Notes: generated from the sequence alone by a model not told the origin. A DNA stretch of 64,000 bases from Branchinecta lynchi (GCA_023053575.1 JAKZAP010000014.1:21354938-21418937); one strand, 5' to 3'; shown: positions 10,930 through 21,660, counted from the first letter of the stretch. Numbers and translations: made by a program.

Positions 10930-12580
10930 TTCTTCCCTCCAAGTCCCATCCCGATCTCTCGACTCTAAGCGTTTCAAGAGATTTCTCTCCCCGCCTCCAG
11001 CTCCTCCCGATGTTATCGGATCCGTTCGAGACTTGAAATTGATGATCTGAGTCACTTGTTCTTGACACTTGACAAGTTTCATGCACGTCTGATCACCTGT
11101 TCCAAAGTTATGCATGTCAATAGAATCTCCCCCATGATCGTCGGATCGGGAAAAGAACTATTTTCAAGTTGACCTGGGAAGAGTACCTAATATGTCTGCC
11201 AAGTTTCATGGTCCTAGTACATGTGGAAGTACCCTAACTCGTGATCACCGGAAATCCGGGAAAACCTCTTCCAACCCCTCTACTGTGACATCCCGATCCC
11301 TCGACCCTAAGCATTTCACGACATTTCCGGTCCCCCCTCTAATCCCCCTCTCTTCGGATTTGGTCCAGTTTGAAACTGAAAATCTGAGACACTTGTTCTC
11401 ACACTTGTCAAGTTTTAAACATGTCCGATTATCCATTCCAGAGTTATGCATGTTTCTAGTTTCCGAGATTCCGGATTCCCCTTCCCTCCACCACCCCCCG
11501 CTATAGCAGGATCGGGGAGTGATTATTTCCATGTTAATCTGGTTGGTTCCCTCATATGCCTGTCAAGTTTTATTGTGCTTGCTTATTTGGAAGCGTTTCA
11601 CCAGATTTCCGGCTCCCCCTCCAGCTCCCCCCCCCAGTAATCGGATCTGGTCCGGATTTGAAGCTGAGCATCTGAAGCACTTCTTCTTGATATATGTCAA
11701 GTTTCATGCATGTCTGATTACCCGTTCCAAAGTTATGCATGTTACAAGTTTCCGGATTTCCCATCCCTCCACTCCCCCCACGATGGCCGGATGGGGAAAG
11801 TGATTACTTCCAAGTTCTACTGGTCGGTTCCCTGATTATGCCTGCCAAATTTCAATGTCCTAGCTTATGTGGAAGCGTTTCATGAGATTTCCGGTGTCCC
11901 CTCCAGCCCCCGCCCCCAAGTTATCGGATCTGGTCCGGATTCGAAATTGAGCTCTGAACCACTTGTTTTTGACATAAGTCAAGTTTCATGAATATCTGAT
12001 TACCCGTTCCAAAGTTAGGCATGCTACTACTTTCCGGATTTCCCATCCCTCCACTCCCCCCAAGATCGCCGGATCGGGGAAGTGATTATTTCCAAGTTAA
12101 TCTGGTCGGTTTCCCAATACGCCTGCCAAGTTTCATCGTTCTAGCTTATGTGGAAGCGTTTCACGAGGTTTTGGGTGCCCCCCTCCAGCCCCCCCCCCCC
12201 CCCAGTTATCGGATCTAGTCCGGATTTGAAACTGAGCATCTGAAGCACTTGTTCTTGACATATGTCAAGTTTCATGCAAGTCCGATTACCCGTTATAAAG
12301 TTATGCATGTTACTAGTTTCCGGATTTCCTGTTGCTCCACCCCCCCACGATGGCCGGATCGGGGAAGTGATTGTGTCCATGTTAATCTGGTTCGGTCCCT
12401 TATACGCCTGCCAAGTTTCATCGTCCTAGCTTATGTGGAAGTGCCCAAACTAGCAAAACCGGGACAGACCGTAGTTTCCGGATTTCACATACCTCCACTC
12501 TCCCCACTATGATCGGATCCGGAATATGATTATATCCAAGTTAATCTGGTCGGTTCCCTGATATTCCTGCCAAGCGTTTC
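10930..12580 (-). repeat. Tandem array of about 285-335-bp units inside H2
   Basis: The GTTATGCATG word recurs near 11108, 11444, 11733, 12015 and 12301. Between these, each unit carries GATCGGATC(T)GG, CAAGTTTCATCGTCCTAGC and TATGTGGAAGCGTTTCA. Plus-strand C-rich runs separate the sub-blocks. ORFs through it are artefacts. Confidence 0.85.
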
Positions 12581-12920
12581 ACTAGATTTGTTTGACTTGG
12601 GCTGACCATCTTTAAACCGTATCTATTCTCGCATTCGCTTTTTTATACATCATGGCATGGCTCAGTGGTAGAAAACTGGACTGGCTACACAAAGGTCAAG
12701 TTTCGCGTATGTCTGATCACCCTTTCCACAGTTATGCATGTTAATAGTCTCCGGATTTCCCATCCCTCCACTCCCCCCACTATGATCGGATCCGGAATAT
12801 GATTATATCCAAGTTAATCTGGTCGGTTCCCTGATATTCCTGCCAAGCGTTTCACTAGATTTATTTGACTTGGACTGACCATCTTTAAACCGTAATTATT
12901 CCAGCATTCGCTTTTCTGAA

Positions 12921-12997
12921 CATCGTCGCATGGCTCAGTTGTAGAAGACTCGACTGGCAACACAAAGATTCCTGGTTCGATCCTGCTTCCGGGCAGC
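12921..12997 (+). repeat. tRNA-derived SINE-like head
   Basis: An A-box-like TGGCTCAGTTGTAGA (12931) and a B-box GGTTCGATCCTG (12974) are spaced as in a tRNA gene, followed by a T-run. Stems are imperfect, so it is a tRNA-like relic rather than a working tRNA. A 5' half copy lies at 12650-12697, exactly 273 bp upstream, because the surrounding block (12503-12697 and 12775-12970) is duplicated. Confidence 0.6.
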
Positions 12998-13249
12998 ACT
13001 TTTTTTTGCTCCCGTTTTACTTTTTGCTCCCGTTTTACTTTATAGTTTTCGGACTCCCGGATCCGGGGAAAGTTGGATTGGGGAAGTGATTATTTGTAAG
13101 TTGATCTGGTCTGGTCCCTAATATGCCTGTGAAGTTTCATCGTCCTAGCTTGTCTGGAAGTGCCCAAACTAGCAAAACCTGGACAGACCGACAGAACGAC
13201 AGAACGACAGACAGACAGACCGACAGACCGACAGAAATTACGATCGCTA

Positions 13250-13279
13250 TATGGCACTTGAGTATGCTCAAGTGCCATA
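13250..13279. repeat. Perfect terminal hairpin of H2
   Basis: TATGGCACTTGAG, loop TATG, CTCAAGTGCCATA: a 13-bp perfect stem. Related hairpins with other loops are at 52140-52166 and 62603-62633. Confidence 0.95.
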
Positions 13280-13280
13280 A

Positions 13281-13460
13281 AAACTATCTCTAATTTCCTT
13301 CACCCCCGGACAATCTGTCAGCAGATGGCATAAAGTCTCTTCTACCTCACCACAAAATCGGCAAGCACACTCAGCCACTAACCTATTGTAATTTTGGAAG
13401 GCTAATATCTGGAAGACCTAAGTGAGACAGATTCAAATCTCATGGGAGTGAAACAGGTAG
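13281..13460 (-). pseudogene. Non-LTR RT C-terminal zinc-finger fragment, part 2
   Basis: Minus-strand translation contains CRFCGEVEETLCHLLTDC, a C-x2-C-x8-H-x4-C finger matching CPLCCTGQDTIDHLLGQC in the intact RT. It then runs into the point where H2 is inserted, and the reading continues at 10495. Upstream (toward 13500) homology is frameshifted and fades. Confidence 0.75.
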
Positions 13461-13845
13461 GCGAATTGCTGCCGCCATGAATCATGTCTCCCAACCAACG
13501 GGGTTATGAAACCTGGTTTAAACGACTAGGACAGCAACGGTTTGCGACTAAAGCTGGGCAATGCCAAAATTAACAATTCTGTTTAAAGGACTACGATTCT
13601 CTCTGACTAAAATGAATGCCCTGGACCTAGGCGAGGTAAAAAGAAACGACTGATACGACTTAGCAAAAGGCAGGGGGGGGGACCCCTTCCCCTTCGGGCC
13701 ACCCCTGTGTATCGGTGTCATGTAATGGCAGTTAAGGCCTGTAAAGACCAGCTCAACCAATATTTTGCTCTGCTCCTAGTTCCTTTTGTAGCAATAGTAT
13801 TTATACGTACGTATAGCCAGTCAAATGTAAAGATAAAATAAAGTT
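13461..13845. other. Unassigned stretch
   Basis: The far end may hold decayed RT sequence up to about 13500. Beyond that nothing is recognised. Confidence 0.4.
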
Positions 13846-14440
13846 TCACTGACAAGTAGAATTTTTTCGCAAGTTAAAAAGTAGTCGGATTGCTTCTGTT
13901 TTTTTTTGGGGGGGGGGGAGGGGGTCAGGTGCGAAAGTCTTCTTTCTTTGTGCCCGTTCTAAAGCTGACTCTTTTTGGTTGTTGCAGAATTCTCGGAGGC
14001 CTCGTTTAGGGACGAACGATGAATTTTCAGCGTCTGGTAGCACATATTCCGGTCATGTCCCTGAAAATAAATCGAATTTGATTGTGTTGGGGGGGGGGGC
14101 GGGGCATGCAAATAGGTGCAAAAATATTCTGACCGTTTGCTCTTCGGACGGGAGCAGCAGTAGAATCCCAGCGTTCATCCTGTAAATGTTTAGATTTTTA
14201 TTTGAATTTGACTTTCCTGTTTCAGGTAGAAATTTCCAAGGGACGGTTCAACTTTCAGTTCCAGTTAATATATTGTCAGTTCAGTTATTTGGTTCATTCG
14301 GGGGTGTGATAATAGAGGATAGTGATAATGAGTAGCGAATACATTTGTTCACAACGAAGCCAAGTAAGATTTTGATATGTTATTTTCTCTAATTCCAAGT
14401 CAGGGGCTAGACCGTTAGGGGTTTTGTAGGGTCTGGAAGA
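13846..14440 (+). repeat. Repeat F, copy 1 (with poly-G runs)
   Basis: GTTAAAAAGTAGTCGGATTGC, a T-run followed by a G-run, TTGCAGAATTCTCGGAGGC, and later TTGACTTTCCTGTTTCAGGTAG and TTCATTCGGGGGTGTGATAAT. The same order recurs at 20800-21660. Weaker pieces continue to about 14740, including a G-run near 14593. Confidence 0.6.
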
Positions 14441-15564
14441 CCCAACCCAACGAAGTAGAAGAAGAATTTTATATTGTACTTTTCCCTTTCTTTTGATAAC
14501 CTTACCAGAGGCCTAACGATGAAATCTCGAAGGCTTACGAGCCGTTAGTAGAGATTGTGTATGTGTTGTCAGGAAATAAGTTGCAGTGTTCGGGGGGGGG
14601 GGGGGGAGAGAAAATACGCAAAAGTACCATGATTGTGTGCTCTTTCAGCAACACCCAAACCAGACGATCATTATCGCAATATAAATTTTAACGGCCATTC
14701 TACGCAGTTGAAGTCGTATTTGAATTTAGCTTTACTAATTGTGTTGCGAGAGCAACACTTTGTTTTTTCGTGTTTTTTTTTTTTCCTAAGTACCCCCATT
14801 TGCGCTTATTCTTAGAAAGTGGTAAGGGTCTAACCTGTGCGGCTTTATGGAAAGTTTGGACCTTAGGCCGGATTGATGAATATGACATTAGATTTTGGAA
14901 AGCTCCGTAGAACTCTTGCCTGGGGCAAAAAAGGATGGTTTTGCTTGTAATTGAGCCACAGCTTACAGTGTGCGAACTAAAGTGGAGTTGTATATAGCCT
15001 ATGTTAGAGAGGACTATCTGAAGTTATGCAGCCAAGCTTTAATTCAAGGGTGGACTAAAATCTACAAGTGCAAAATATGCGCGGCAGTTCTCTGACCCCA
15101 CAGCCAATCCATCTTCTTTGAGTGATAAATGGAAAAATTTACAGAATAAAAAAATGTATGATTTCCCACGGGTCCGAAAGTACTGCCATCTATTGTTTCT
15201 ACCCGTTTCTGTTCGTGATTTCAGCTGAATTTATCATTCCATTTCTTACACTTGGGAGTGAGGAAGATAAATGATATCAGATGGGCCTCTTAAGCTTTAA
15301 AAGTTCTCTCACTGCTGAAGAAATTAGAGCTTATCCTTTGCTCCTTTCTAAGTGGAGAAATTAGAAAGTTGGCCTAACAGTCAACTTTTGAACTAATACA
15401 GATAGATTTTTTTTTTTCAACGGCATTTGGTTGACCTCGATGAGTTTGTCAAAGTATAATAATAATAATAATAATAATAATTTATTGGAAAAAGCCTAAT
15501 ACGGCCATACAACAGATTCCTGAAGCGCCAACAACAATTTATAACACTAATAATGAAACACAAA

Positions 15565-18069
15565 CTATTTTCTTCTTTTCATTGCATTCAAAACGAAAGA
15601 AACTACCTCACGGATGACACTTTTATTTGTCGACTTTAAGATACCAGGGAAGAGAACACCACCAGCCAACCCAACTAAACCCAATGAAGGAAGCTCTTGG
15701 CACTGTCCTAGAAGGTGGTCAATGGTATCTTGCCCAGTGCAACAAAGTGGGCAATTGTAGTTCTCCTCACCGACCTGTTTTCGCCTATAAAAAACTTTCT
15801 TTCTGTACCGTAATGGAAGAGAGTTAGTCCGGAGTTGGAACCATACCCTAAGTGCCTGCGCCGACAATCCTAATTTAAAATAATATTCAAATCCAAAAGT
15901 AGTTTTTATTTGTCTATAATAAAATAGTGTCTCTGATTTATCCAGTGCTGCCTGCCAATTTTGAATTTCCTGATCCCGTAATACCTGCTCAAACTGTCGC
16001 AGCAACTGTGGCTGATCATCTGGTCCCAAACCATCGTTCCAAGCCAAAGATAAACCTGCTTTATCGAGCATGGCTTTCACTTGGAGTGGCCAAGACCGAG
16101 AACCCTTCGACTCCATTAATTCTTTATATGCAATTTTTAGTAACCTGTCTTCGGGTAACCGAACTAACTTAAGCCAAAATCTAAGAATTTGAACTAGCCT
16201 AAGATTCCTCATAGATTGAATCCCAAGTTCACCTGCTACTGCCTGGGTATGAGTTGTTGGATGTAATCCAATCAGTCTCTTGTAGTGAAGCAGCTGAATC
16301 GACTCCAATTGTACCGCAGCTTCGAATCCCCAAATTTCAGCTCCGTAATGAATTGTAGGAAGGATTTTTGATTGGAAAATATGTTTATGCATTTTTAGGT
16401 CTTTTAGTCCCGAAACCACTGAATTTCTCAGTAAATCCGAAGAAGTCATCCTCCCTCTTCTTTTCATTTCAAGGAGGTGATCCTTCCAACCCCCATTCTG
16501 GGATAAAGTAACCCCTAGGTATTTAAACTTAGCCGACTGTTGTATTCGGTGACCTCGGTAATAAAAATTCCACTCCTCACTTGGTTTTCTTCCCGTGAAA
16601 ACAACTATTTCAGTCTTTTTTACATTTAAATTTAATCTCTTTCCTTCCAAATAATCTGAAAGGATGTTTAATAAAGTTTGGAGGTCCTCTGGAGACGTCG
16701 CCGCCAATACCGCGTCATCAGCGAAAAGCAACACAGATAATACTGACATACCTAGTTTAACCGTTGGAGCCCATCGCTTTTGGAAATACTCTGCCATATC
16801 ATTTATATAAAGGCAAAAAAGCTTAGGGGACAATGAACTACCTTGTTTAACTCCCTTAAACACTTCAAACAATTTAGAATTTTCTTTTCCTAAAACCTTC
16901 ACCGACCACCAACTTAGTTTATAAATGTCCGCTATCAGTTTAACTGTCAGCCTTGGAAGGCCTATTCTTAACAACTCAAGACAAAGAAGAATCCGGTTTA
17001 TCTTATCAAATGCTTTCTCCAGGTCCAGGAAAGCCACAAACAGCCGTTTCTTGCCTCTACCATGGCGTTCTATTAACGACTTCAATACAAATACCCTATC
17101 TACCGCACTATATCCTTCTCGAAAACCGGCCTGTTCTTCCCTAAATATCCGGCCAGCCTTGATCCAACTGGTTAACCTATTATCCATAATCTTTTCAAGA
17201 ATCTTACTTATACACGGAGCTAAAGAAATCGGTCTATAGTTTTCATGAAGTTCAGGGTCACCTTTTTTAAAAACTGGGCAAATAACTGAAGTTCTCCAAT
17301 TCATAGGCCACTCAGTTGAGCTAACTATCAAGTTGAAAATTGACATTAATACCGGCATAAACACTCCCAGGAATCTTTTAAAAACTCCAGTGGGGATTCC
17401 ATCCATACCTGGCGCGGAATTTCCTTGCATTTTCTTAATTGCCTCAGCCACCTCTTCCTTAGTTACCTTTCCTATCAAATTATAATCCTGCTCTTTTAAT
17501 GGGAACCCTGATTCCTTTTTAATATCACCAAACTCTTCCTTATACCAACTATCCATATTAGGTTCCTCCTTTTCATTTTCACTAAAGTATTCTAGCCAAC
17601 TATTTGGATCAGGAGTCTTATTACATTCCGACTTACCTGACTGTCCCCTAACTAATTTCCAAAAAGATTTCATATTACTCTCTAAATACGATTTCTTAAC
17701 TTTCTGTCTCTCTTGCTCATCTGAATCCCGCTTCTTCACTTTCTGTAAACGCTTATATGATTTCCTCCTTTCTCTATACATATCTAAAGCCTGCTGTGAA
17801 TCATGCTTTCTTAATTTTTTGAAATAACTGATTAAACCTCTTTTTGCTTGGACACACTCCTCATCAAACCAACATTTGTTTTTCTTTACGTTCTTTTTAG
17901 TTACCTCTAACGGATCTAGAGACTCATGGATAAGATTGATCACCTTTTCGATCATTTCATCCGGTGACTCACTATTCTCCGAAATTTCTAACACCCGATC
18001 ATCCACATTACAAATCGATAGAGCCTCAGCCGCTGCTCCTGCATCTTCTACCTTCCAATCACACTTCAA
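15565..18069 (-). CDS. Reverse transcriptase part of ORF2 (834 codons)
   Basis: Copies element RNA into DNA at a nicked target. Visible RT blocks are APGMDGIP (about residue 225), NYRPISLAP, EEQAGFREG, AFLDLEKAFD (first catalytic aspartate), GVKQGSSLSPKLF and LLFADDAVLAA, with FADD at residues 449-452 as the catalytic core, and KYLGVTL. A C-x2-C-x8-H-x4-C zinc finger lies at residues 773-790, near the C-terminus as in many APE-type elements. The reported start is a TTG inside the real ORF2. Homology continues a few codons upstream (KPRINL) and the frame is then broken from the endonuclease at 18129. The RT reading frame itself is uninterrupted, so the copy is young. Family membership is certain, activity doubtful. 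Confidence 0.95.
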   Translation of the reverse strand: MKCDWKVEDAGAAAEALSICNVDDRVLEISENSESPDEMIEKVINLIHESLDPLEVTKKNVKKNKCWFDEECVQAKRGLISYFKKLRKHDSQQALDMYRERRKSYKRLQKVKKRDSDEQERQKVKKSYLESNMKSFWKLVRGQSGKSECNKTPDPNSWLEYFSENEKEEPNMDSWYKEEFGDIKKESGFPLKEQDYNLIGKVTKEEVAEAIKKMQGNSAPGMDGIPTGVFKRFLGVFMPVLMSIFNLIVSSTEWPMNWRTSVICPVFKKGDPELHENYRPISLAPCISKILEKIMDNRLTSWIKAGRIFREEQAGFREGYSAVDRVFVLKSLIERHGRGKKRLFVAFLDLEKAFDKINRILLCLELLRIGLPRLTVKLIADIYKLSWWSVKVLGKENSKLFEVFKGVKQGSSLSPKLFCLYINDMAEYFQKRWAPTVKLGMSVLSVLLFADDAVLAATSPEDLQTLLNILSDYLEGKRLNLNVKKTEIVVFTGRKPSEEWNFYYRGHRIQQSAKFKYLGVTLSQNGGWKDHLLEMKRRGRMTSSDLLRNSVVSGLKDLKMHKHIFQSKILPTIHYGAEIWGFEAAVQLESIQLLHYKRLIGLHPTTHTQAVAGELGIQSMRNLRLVQILRFWLKLVRLPEDRLLKIAYKELMESKGSRSWPLQVKAMLDKAGLSLAWNDGLGPDDQPQLLRQFEQVLRDQEIQNWQAALDKSETLFYYRQIKTTFGFEYYFKLGLSAQALRVWFQLRTNSLPLRYRKKVFYRRKQVGEENYNCPLCCTGQDTIDHLLGQCQELPSLGLVGLAGGVLFPGILKSTNKSVIREVVSFVLNAMKRRK

Positions 18070-18128
18070 ATTTATCCTAGGTTTAAATTAGAATGATTTT
18101 TTACCTCAAACCTCTCTCTTTTTCCAAC

Positions 18129-18905
18129 TTATACTAGCTCTAGCCCTAACCCTAAGTGGTCAGAACCAATAAGTTCTAATACCCCTACATCAATTCGGTC
18201 CAACTCCAGGCGGCAATCTACCAACACGTAATCAATAACACTGGGTTTCGTACCTGAAAAACAAGTAAAATCACCGCAAAACTTATCTTTTCCGAACCGA
18301 CCGTTACCTATAACCAAGCCCATCTCTGCACACAGATCCAACAGCTTCCTACCCCACTTGTTAATTTTTCTCTTATCATCCCTACTCGTCCTTGGTATCT
18401 TAAACGCCAGCGGGGTCACTTGATCAATTGCAGGGACAGTCTCCCCCGGTAGCTCTTGTTCTGCCCCTGTATACGCGTTAAAATCACCGCACACAATTAG
18501 CCTATCTTTACTATGACGAGTTCTAAACTTATTTAATTCATCTTCTAAAATCTCCCAGACATCTTCACCCTGGTACGAGCTATTTTGGGGCGGAACGTAA
18601 ACCGAACATATCAATAGGGAACTACCATTTTTGCACTTCACTCGAACCCAAACTAAATTCTCCGATCTACTTTTTAGTCGGGAGATTCTTTCAAACGAAC
18701 TAATTTTCAGCAGCATCATCACACCTCCATATGTTCTCATATTTTTGGATTCTTGGCGATTTACACTTTCTACTATAAAATCTTTCAACACTGGGATACT
18801 GTTTTCACTGTGCCACGTTTCCACAAGAGAAACGACATCAAACTGACCCAACTCTTTCATGACATATTCCAGCTTCGCACTAAGCCCTTGGACGTTCCAA
18901 GTCAC
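18129..18905 (-). CDS. AP endonuclease-like domain of ORF2 (258 codons)
   Basis: Nicks target DNA to prime reverse transcription. Motifs in order are TWNVQGL at the start, VETWH (catalytic glutamate), YGGVMMLLK, VYVPP, CGDFNAY (Asp/Asn pair), KPSVIDYVLV and GSDHLGL (Asp-His). These are the standard exonuclease-endonuclease-phosphatase residues, and length is normal. The frame ends at a TAA at 18129, and the RT resumes 59 bp further on in another frame. One small indel and a few stops separate the two halves of what was a single ORF2. The listed start follows a few in-frame codons that also look coding, so the true start is not certain. Confidence 0.93.
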   Translation of the reverse strand: MTWNVQGLSAKLEYVMKELGQFDVVSLVETWHSENSIPVLKDFIVESVNRQESKNMRTYGGVMMLLKISSFERISRLKSRSENLVWVRVKCKNGSSLLICSVYVPPQNSSYQGEDVWEILEDELNKFRTRHSKDRLIVCGDFNAYTGAEQELPGETVPAIDQVTPLAFKIPRTSRDDKRKINKWGRKLLDLCAEMGLVIGNGRFGKDKFCGDFTCFSGTKPSVIDYVLVDCRLELDRIDVGVLELIGSDHLGLGLELV

Positions 18906-18935
18906 TAAACCGATATTCTGCGTATGGCCAACCTC

Positions 18936-19277
18936 CTAATACTCTTCCAGGTCAACATCAACATTCTCGTTAGACAGGTTGTAATAACCGTGAGTCATTG
19001 GCCTGTGTTGAGCCCAAGGGCTCCCAGCGTGTCCTCTTCCACGGGCACGGCTGCTTTCTCCCATGTTGCCACTCCAACTTCTATCGGAACCCCTGCCTTG
19101 GCGCTTTCTCATACTACCCCCGTTTTGGGCGTCGAGGGGACTCACTTCGTTACGTTTTCGGACTCACTGAAATCTCTCTGTCACCGTTTCCGTAGATGTC
19201 GCACTTTCGTTCCCAGACGAATCCCCGTGATGGGCTGTCGGAACCACTTCGCGGCTAATCCTACCCGAAGCCGCTGG
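18936..19277 (-). pseudogene. ORF1 C-terminal remnant of the non-LTR element
   Basis: An Arg/Gly/Ser-rich low-complexity reading (MRKRQGRGSDRSWSGN, RARGRGHAGSPW) ends at a stop 30 bp before the endonuclease frame. Upstream in the same frame there is one TGA and then about 37 more codons to the element's 5' edge. Charge and position fit an ORF1 tail. No CCHC knuckle is seen, probably because the element is 5'-truncated. Confidence 0.5.
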
Positions 19278-19784
19278 CGTCATCTGTTTTTTGGTACAAA
19301 AATTCCTTCATGAGATACAAGAGTTTGAAAGTTTGGAGGGGTTGACAACTTCGGCAGTGAGGTACATACTGAAACCAAAAATAGGCCGATCCCAATCGTG
19401 AGACATGTAGGTGTACATATTAATTATATTATTTATTTCCTGTGTATTTGATCGTGAGAAGAATTTGGTACCATGTCTATCACAGGGAGATGGGACTTGT
19501 AAGTAAGAATCGGTTGTTGCAAGGGGTTTATTAGTTTTTGCCTATTAGGCAAATTCGTCTTCTTGGTCTATCACTGTAACGCGGAGTTAAGTCTTTGAGG
19601 GGTTGGCAACTTTAGTGGTAGGGTACCAACTCAAACAAAGAATAGGCGGAACGCCAATTGTGAGACATGTCAGGGACTTGTAACTCTCGTAAGTAACAAT
19701 CGGCTGTTATACCATAATCATCTTCGGCGGTGAGAGGTTTCCGACCGTGTTAACACAACGGATACAAATGATAGTGTAAAACAG

Positions 19785-20800
19785 GCAATAATAAGTGCAA
19801 TAAACCAATTCGTAGCAGACTAATGCCCCCTTTGTCGCAATTCATTAAGTACGGCATATCATCAATCATATGACAATACAGTCCAGTTTCCATCTGTTTA
19901 TTAAAGATTAAAGTACGTCGCGTCGTCTTAATTGTTGACGTTACACCAAACCTCATCCATAGATATATCTCCCCAAATAGACAAGAGTCATAGACGAACT
20001 TAACTCGTGGGAAATCTGGGCCAAGCTGCCATGAATGGGAGGGGGGAGGGGGGGGGGGGGGTCGGGACCCATCAAAATGCGTATTTACACCTTTTTCCCT
20101 CAAGTATACGGGCTTAGAGTTCGATTCTAGTCACGGGTCAAAAACTTTTTTCATGGGCAATTTTGGGCCCACTTGCCCATGAACGGGGAGGGTGGGGGTG
20201 GTTCAACTCTCCCCGGTCCCTATGATCCTAAAGCACAAAGGAATTTCATCGCCTTATCTCCACTTATTGTCAAATTAAAAATATTAAATAATGGGCAATC
20301 TGGGCCCAATTGCCCCTGAACAGAGTGGGGGTGGGGTTTGGGACCCGCAACAAGTAAAAAGAGACCCCAATGCTCACGATCATACCAAGTTTCAACTTGA
20401 TACCTGTTGATTCCTGGCAAGGGTAACGAACTTTACTCCTGGGCAATCTGGGCCCAGTTGCCCATGAACGGTGTTGGTCGGATAGGTGCAACTTTCAAAG
20501 AAATTTCCCAGCCTTAGGAGCTACACGTCCAAGAAATTTCATCGTCCTGTGTCCAGTTCTGGTCAAGTTATGAACATTATTCACTGGGCAATCTGGGCCC
20601 ATTTGCCCCTGAACCGGTTGGGTGTGTGGGGCGGGACCTCCAAAAAGCACAGCTAGACCCCAATACCCACAAGTGTACCAAGTTTGAACTTGATACTTCC
20701 ACTCGTTCACGAGTTATGAGCTCCACAAAATATGGTGAAAACCGAAAACCGAAAGCTGCTACAGCGCTCGCAATAGTGGATTGTTCCAAGGAACAAGGAA
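19785..20800 (+). repeat. H3 repeat, copy 1
   Basis: Starts near AATAAGTGCAATAAACCAA and then GATAGATATATCTCCCC-like sequence shared with 46480-46830. It holds several 140-150-bp units, each with the imperfect palindrome TGGGCAATCTGGGCCCAGTT...GCCCATGAACGG and the phrase CAAGTTTCAACTTGATACC. Ends with GCGCTCGCAATAGTGGATTG and the small hairpin TGTTCCAAGGAACA. Confidence 0.75.
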
Positions 20801-21660
20801 CTTCGCACGTTAAAAAGTAATCGCATTGCTTTGGGTCCGGGGGAGGAGCACGAGAAGGTGCACAGGCGTTCTTACTGTCTGCAGGGGTCTACAGCTGAGT
20901 CTCTACGGTAATTGTTGTGAGATTCTTGGAGGCATGGCTCAGGAGGCCAGGTCGTTTTACGTGACGTAGTCGTAGGTGGAACGACGAAATTTCCGTTCCT
21001 AGAAGTATAGAATTTGCCGGCAATCTTGAAAAGAAGTCGCTGTTTATTGGGTTTTTTTTGGGGGGGGGGGGGAGCATAGGCGAGTCGGTGCAGAAACATT
21101 TTGACCCTTTGCTCGTGAATGGATCTGCCGCAGAATATCCATGTTATTGTTAGAAATTTCTGACACCATCTATTCTCAATTCAATTTAACTTTCCTGTAT
21201 CTGGTAGAATAGCTAAACTTCGACGGCTAAACTTTTAGTTATTTTTGTGGCAGTTCAGCAGAGCAAAATAACACTAGAGAGTAGCGCCATGCAAGACTTT
21301 AAAACAGTGACACACAGTCGAATAGCAGCGACATACTAGCAAAACTAGCTATAGAGAACATCCCTACTTAAACTCGTTCAGCCGTTCACCAATTATACAG
21401 CCCCCAATGTTTCCTTGGCGTGTGCAGACCGCCCCTTTGCTTTACTAGAAATTTCTAAACCCGCAAGTTTGTCTCGCTTTAAATGTCGCAACTGTAGTGG
21501 GCGGCGCAACGAATGTGGCCCGTTTGCAAAGCATGGAAAGCATAGGTCTTGGCACTACTTCTTAGTGTTATTTTGCTCTGCAGTTCAGTTCTGTTATTCA
21601 TTCAGGAGTGTGATAATGGAACACTTCCTCAGATGAGGGGCTAGAGTAAAATAACACTGG
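20800..21660 (+). repeat. Repeat F, copy 2
   Basis: GTTAAAAAGTAATCGCATTGC, G-runs (21060-21072) and TTAACTTTCCTGTATCTGGTAG parallel copy 1. Two pieces, around 21245 and 21645, share AAAATAACACT..GAGTAGCGCCA with each other and, inverted, with 23160-23200. Confidence 0.6.

Larger units (their letters stand above)
10496..13280 (-). mobile_element. H2 element, full length (about 2.8 kb)
   Basis: On the plus strand it starts CAAGAGCTGAAAGCTCATATGGCACTTG and ends in a (GACA/GACC)n microsatellite, CGATCGCTAT and a perfect hairpin at 13250-13279. ATATGGCACTTG is present near both ends. It interrupts the zinc-finger/C-terminal coding region of a non-LTR fragment within an A-run, which makes the ends firm. 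The interior is an array of about 285-bp units. No transposase or helicase is seen; a non-autonomous Helentron-like element is inferred. Confidence 0.8.
15456..19283 (-). mobile_element. APE-type non-LTR retrotransposon, 5'-truncated, about 3.8 kb
   Basis: On the minus strand the order is ORF1 tail, endonuclease, reverse transcriptase with C-terminal zinc finger, short 3' UTR and an (ATT)n tail (15456-15482). The 5' limit near 19279-19283 and the 3' limit come from comparison with the uninterrupted H4 copy around 50570-50640. Divergence across the junction prevents calling a target duplication. The 3' microsatellite tail and APE endonuclease exclude R2-type and LTR elements. The clade (I, R1, Nimb, L2-like) is not settled. 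Confidence 0.9.
14741..19782 (+). mobile_element. H4 Helentron-like copy, split by a non-LTR element
   Basis: Starts GTGTTGCGAGAGCAACACTTTG. Then 14780-15455 and 19284-19782 are inverse to successive parts of the complete H4 at 49853-51427. The retrotransposon 15456-19283 lies between them, where the 49-51 kb copy is uninterrupted. The 3' CTAG end is missing, replaced by H3 sequence at about 19785. No ORF of its own. Confidence 0.7.

Noticed and set aside
15627..18846. Plus-strand ORFs across the retrotransposon
   Set aside because: All are antisense to the endonuclease and RT frames, which have clear catalytic motifs.
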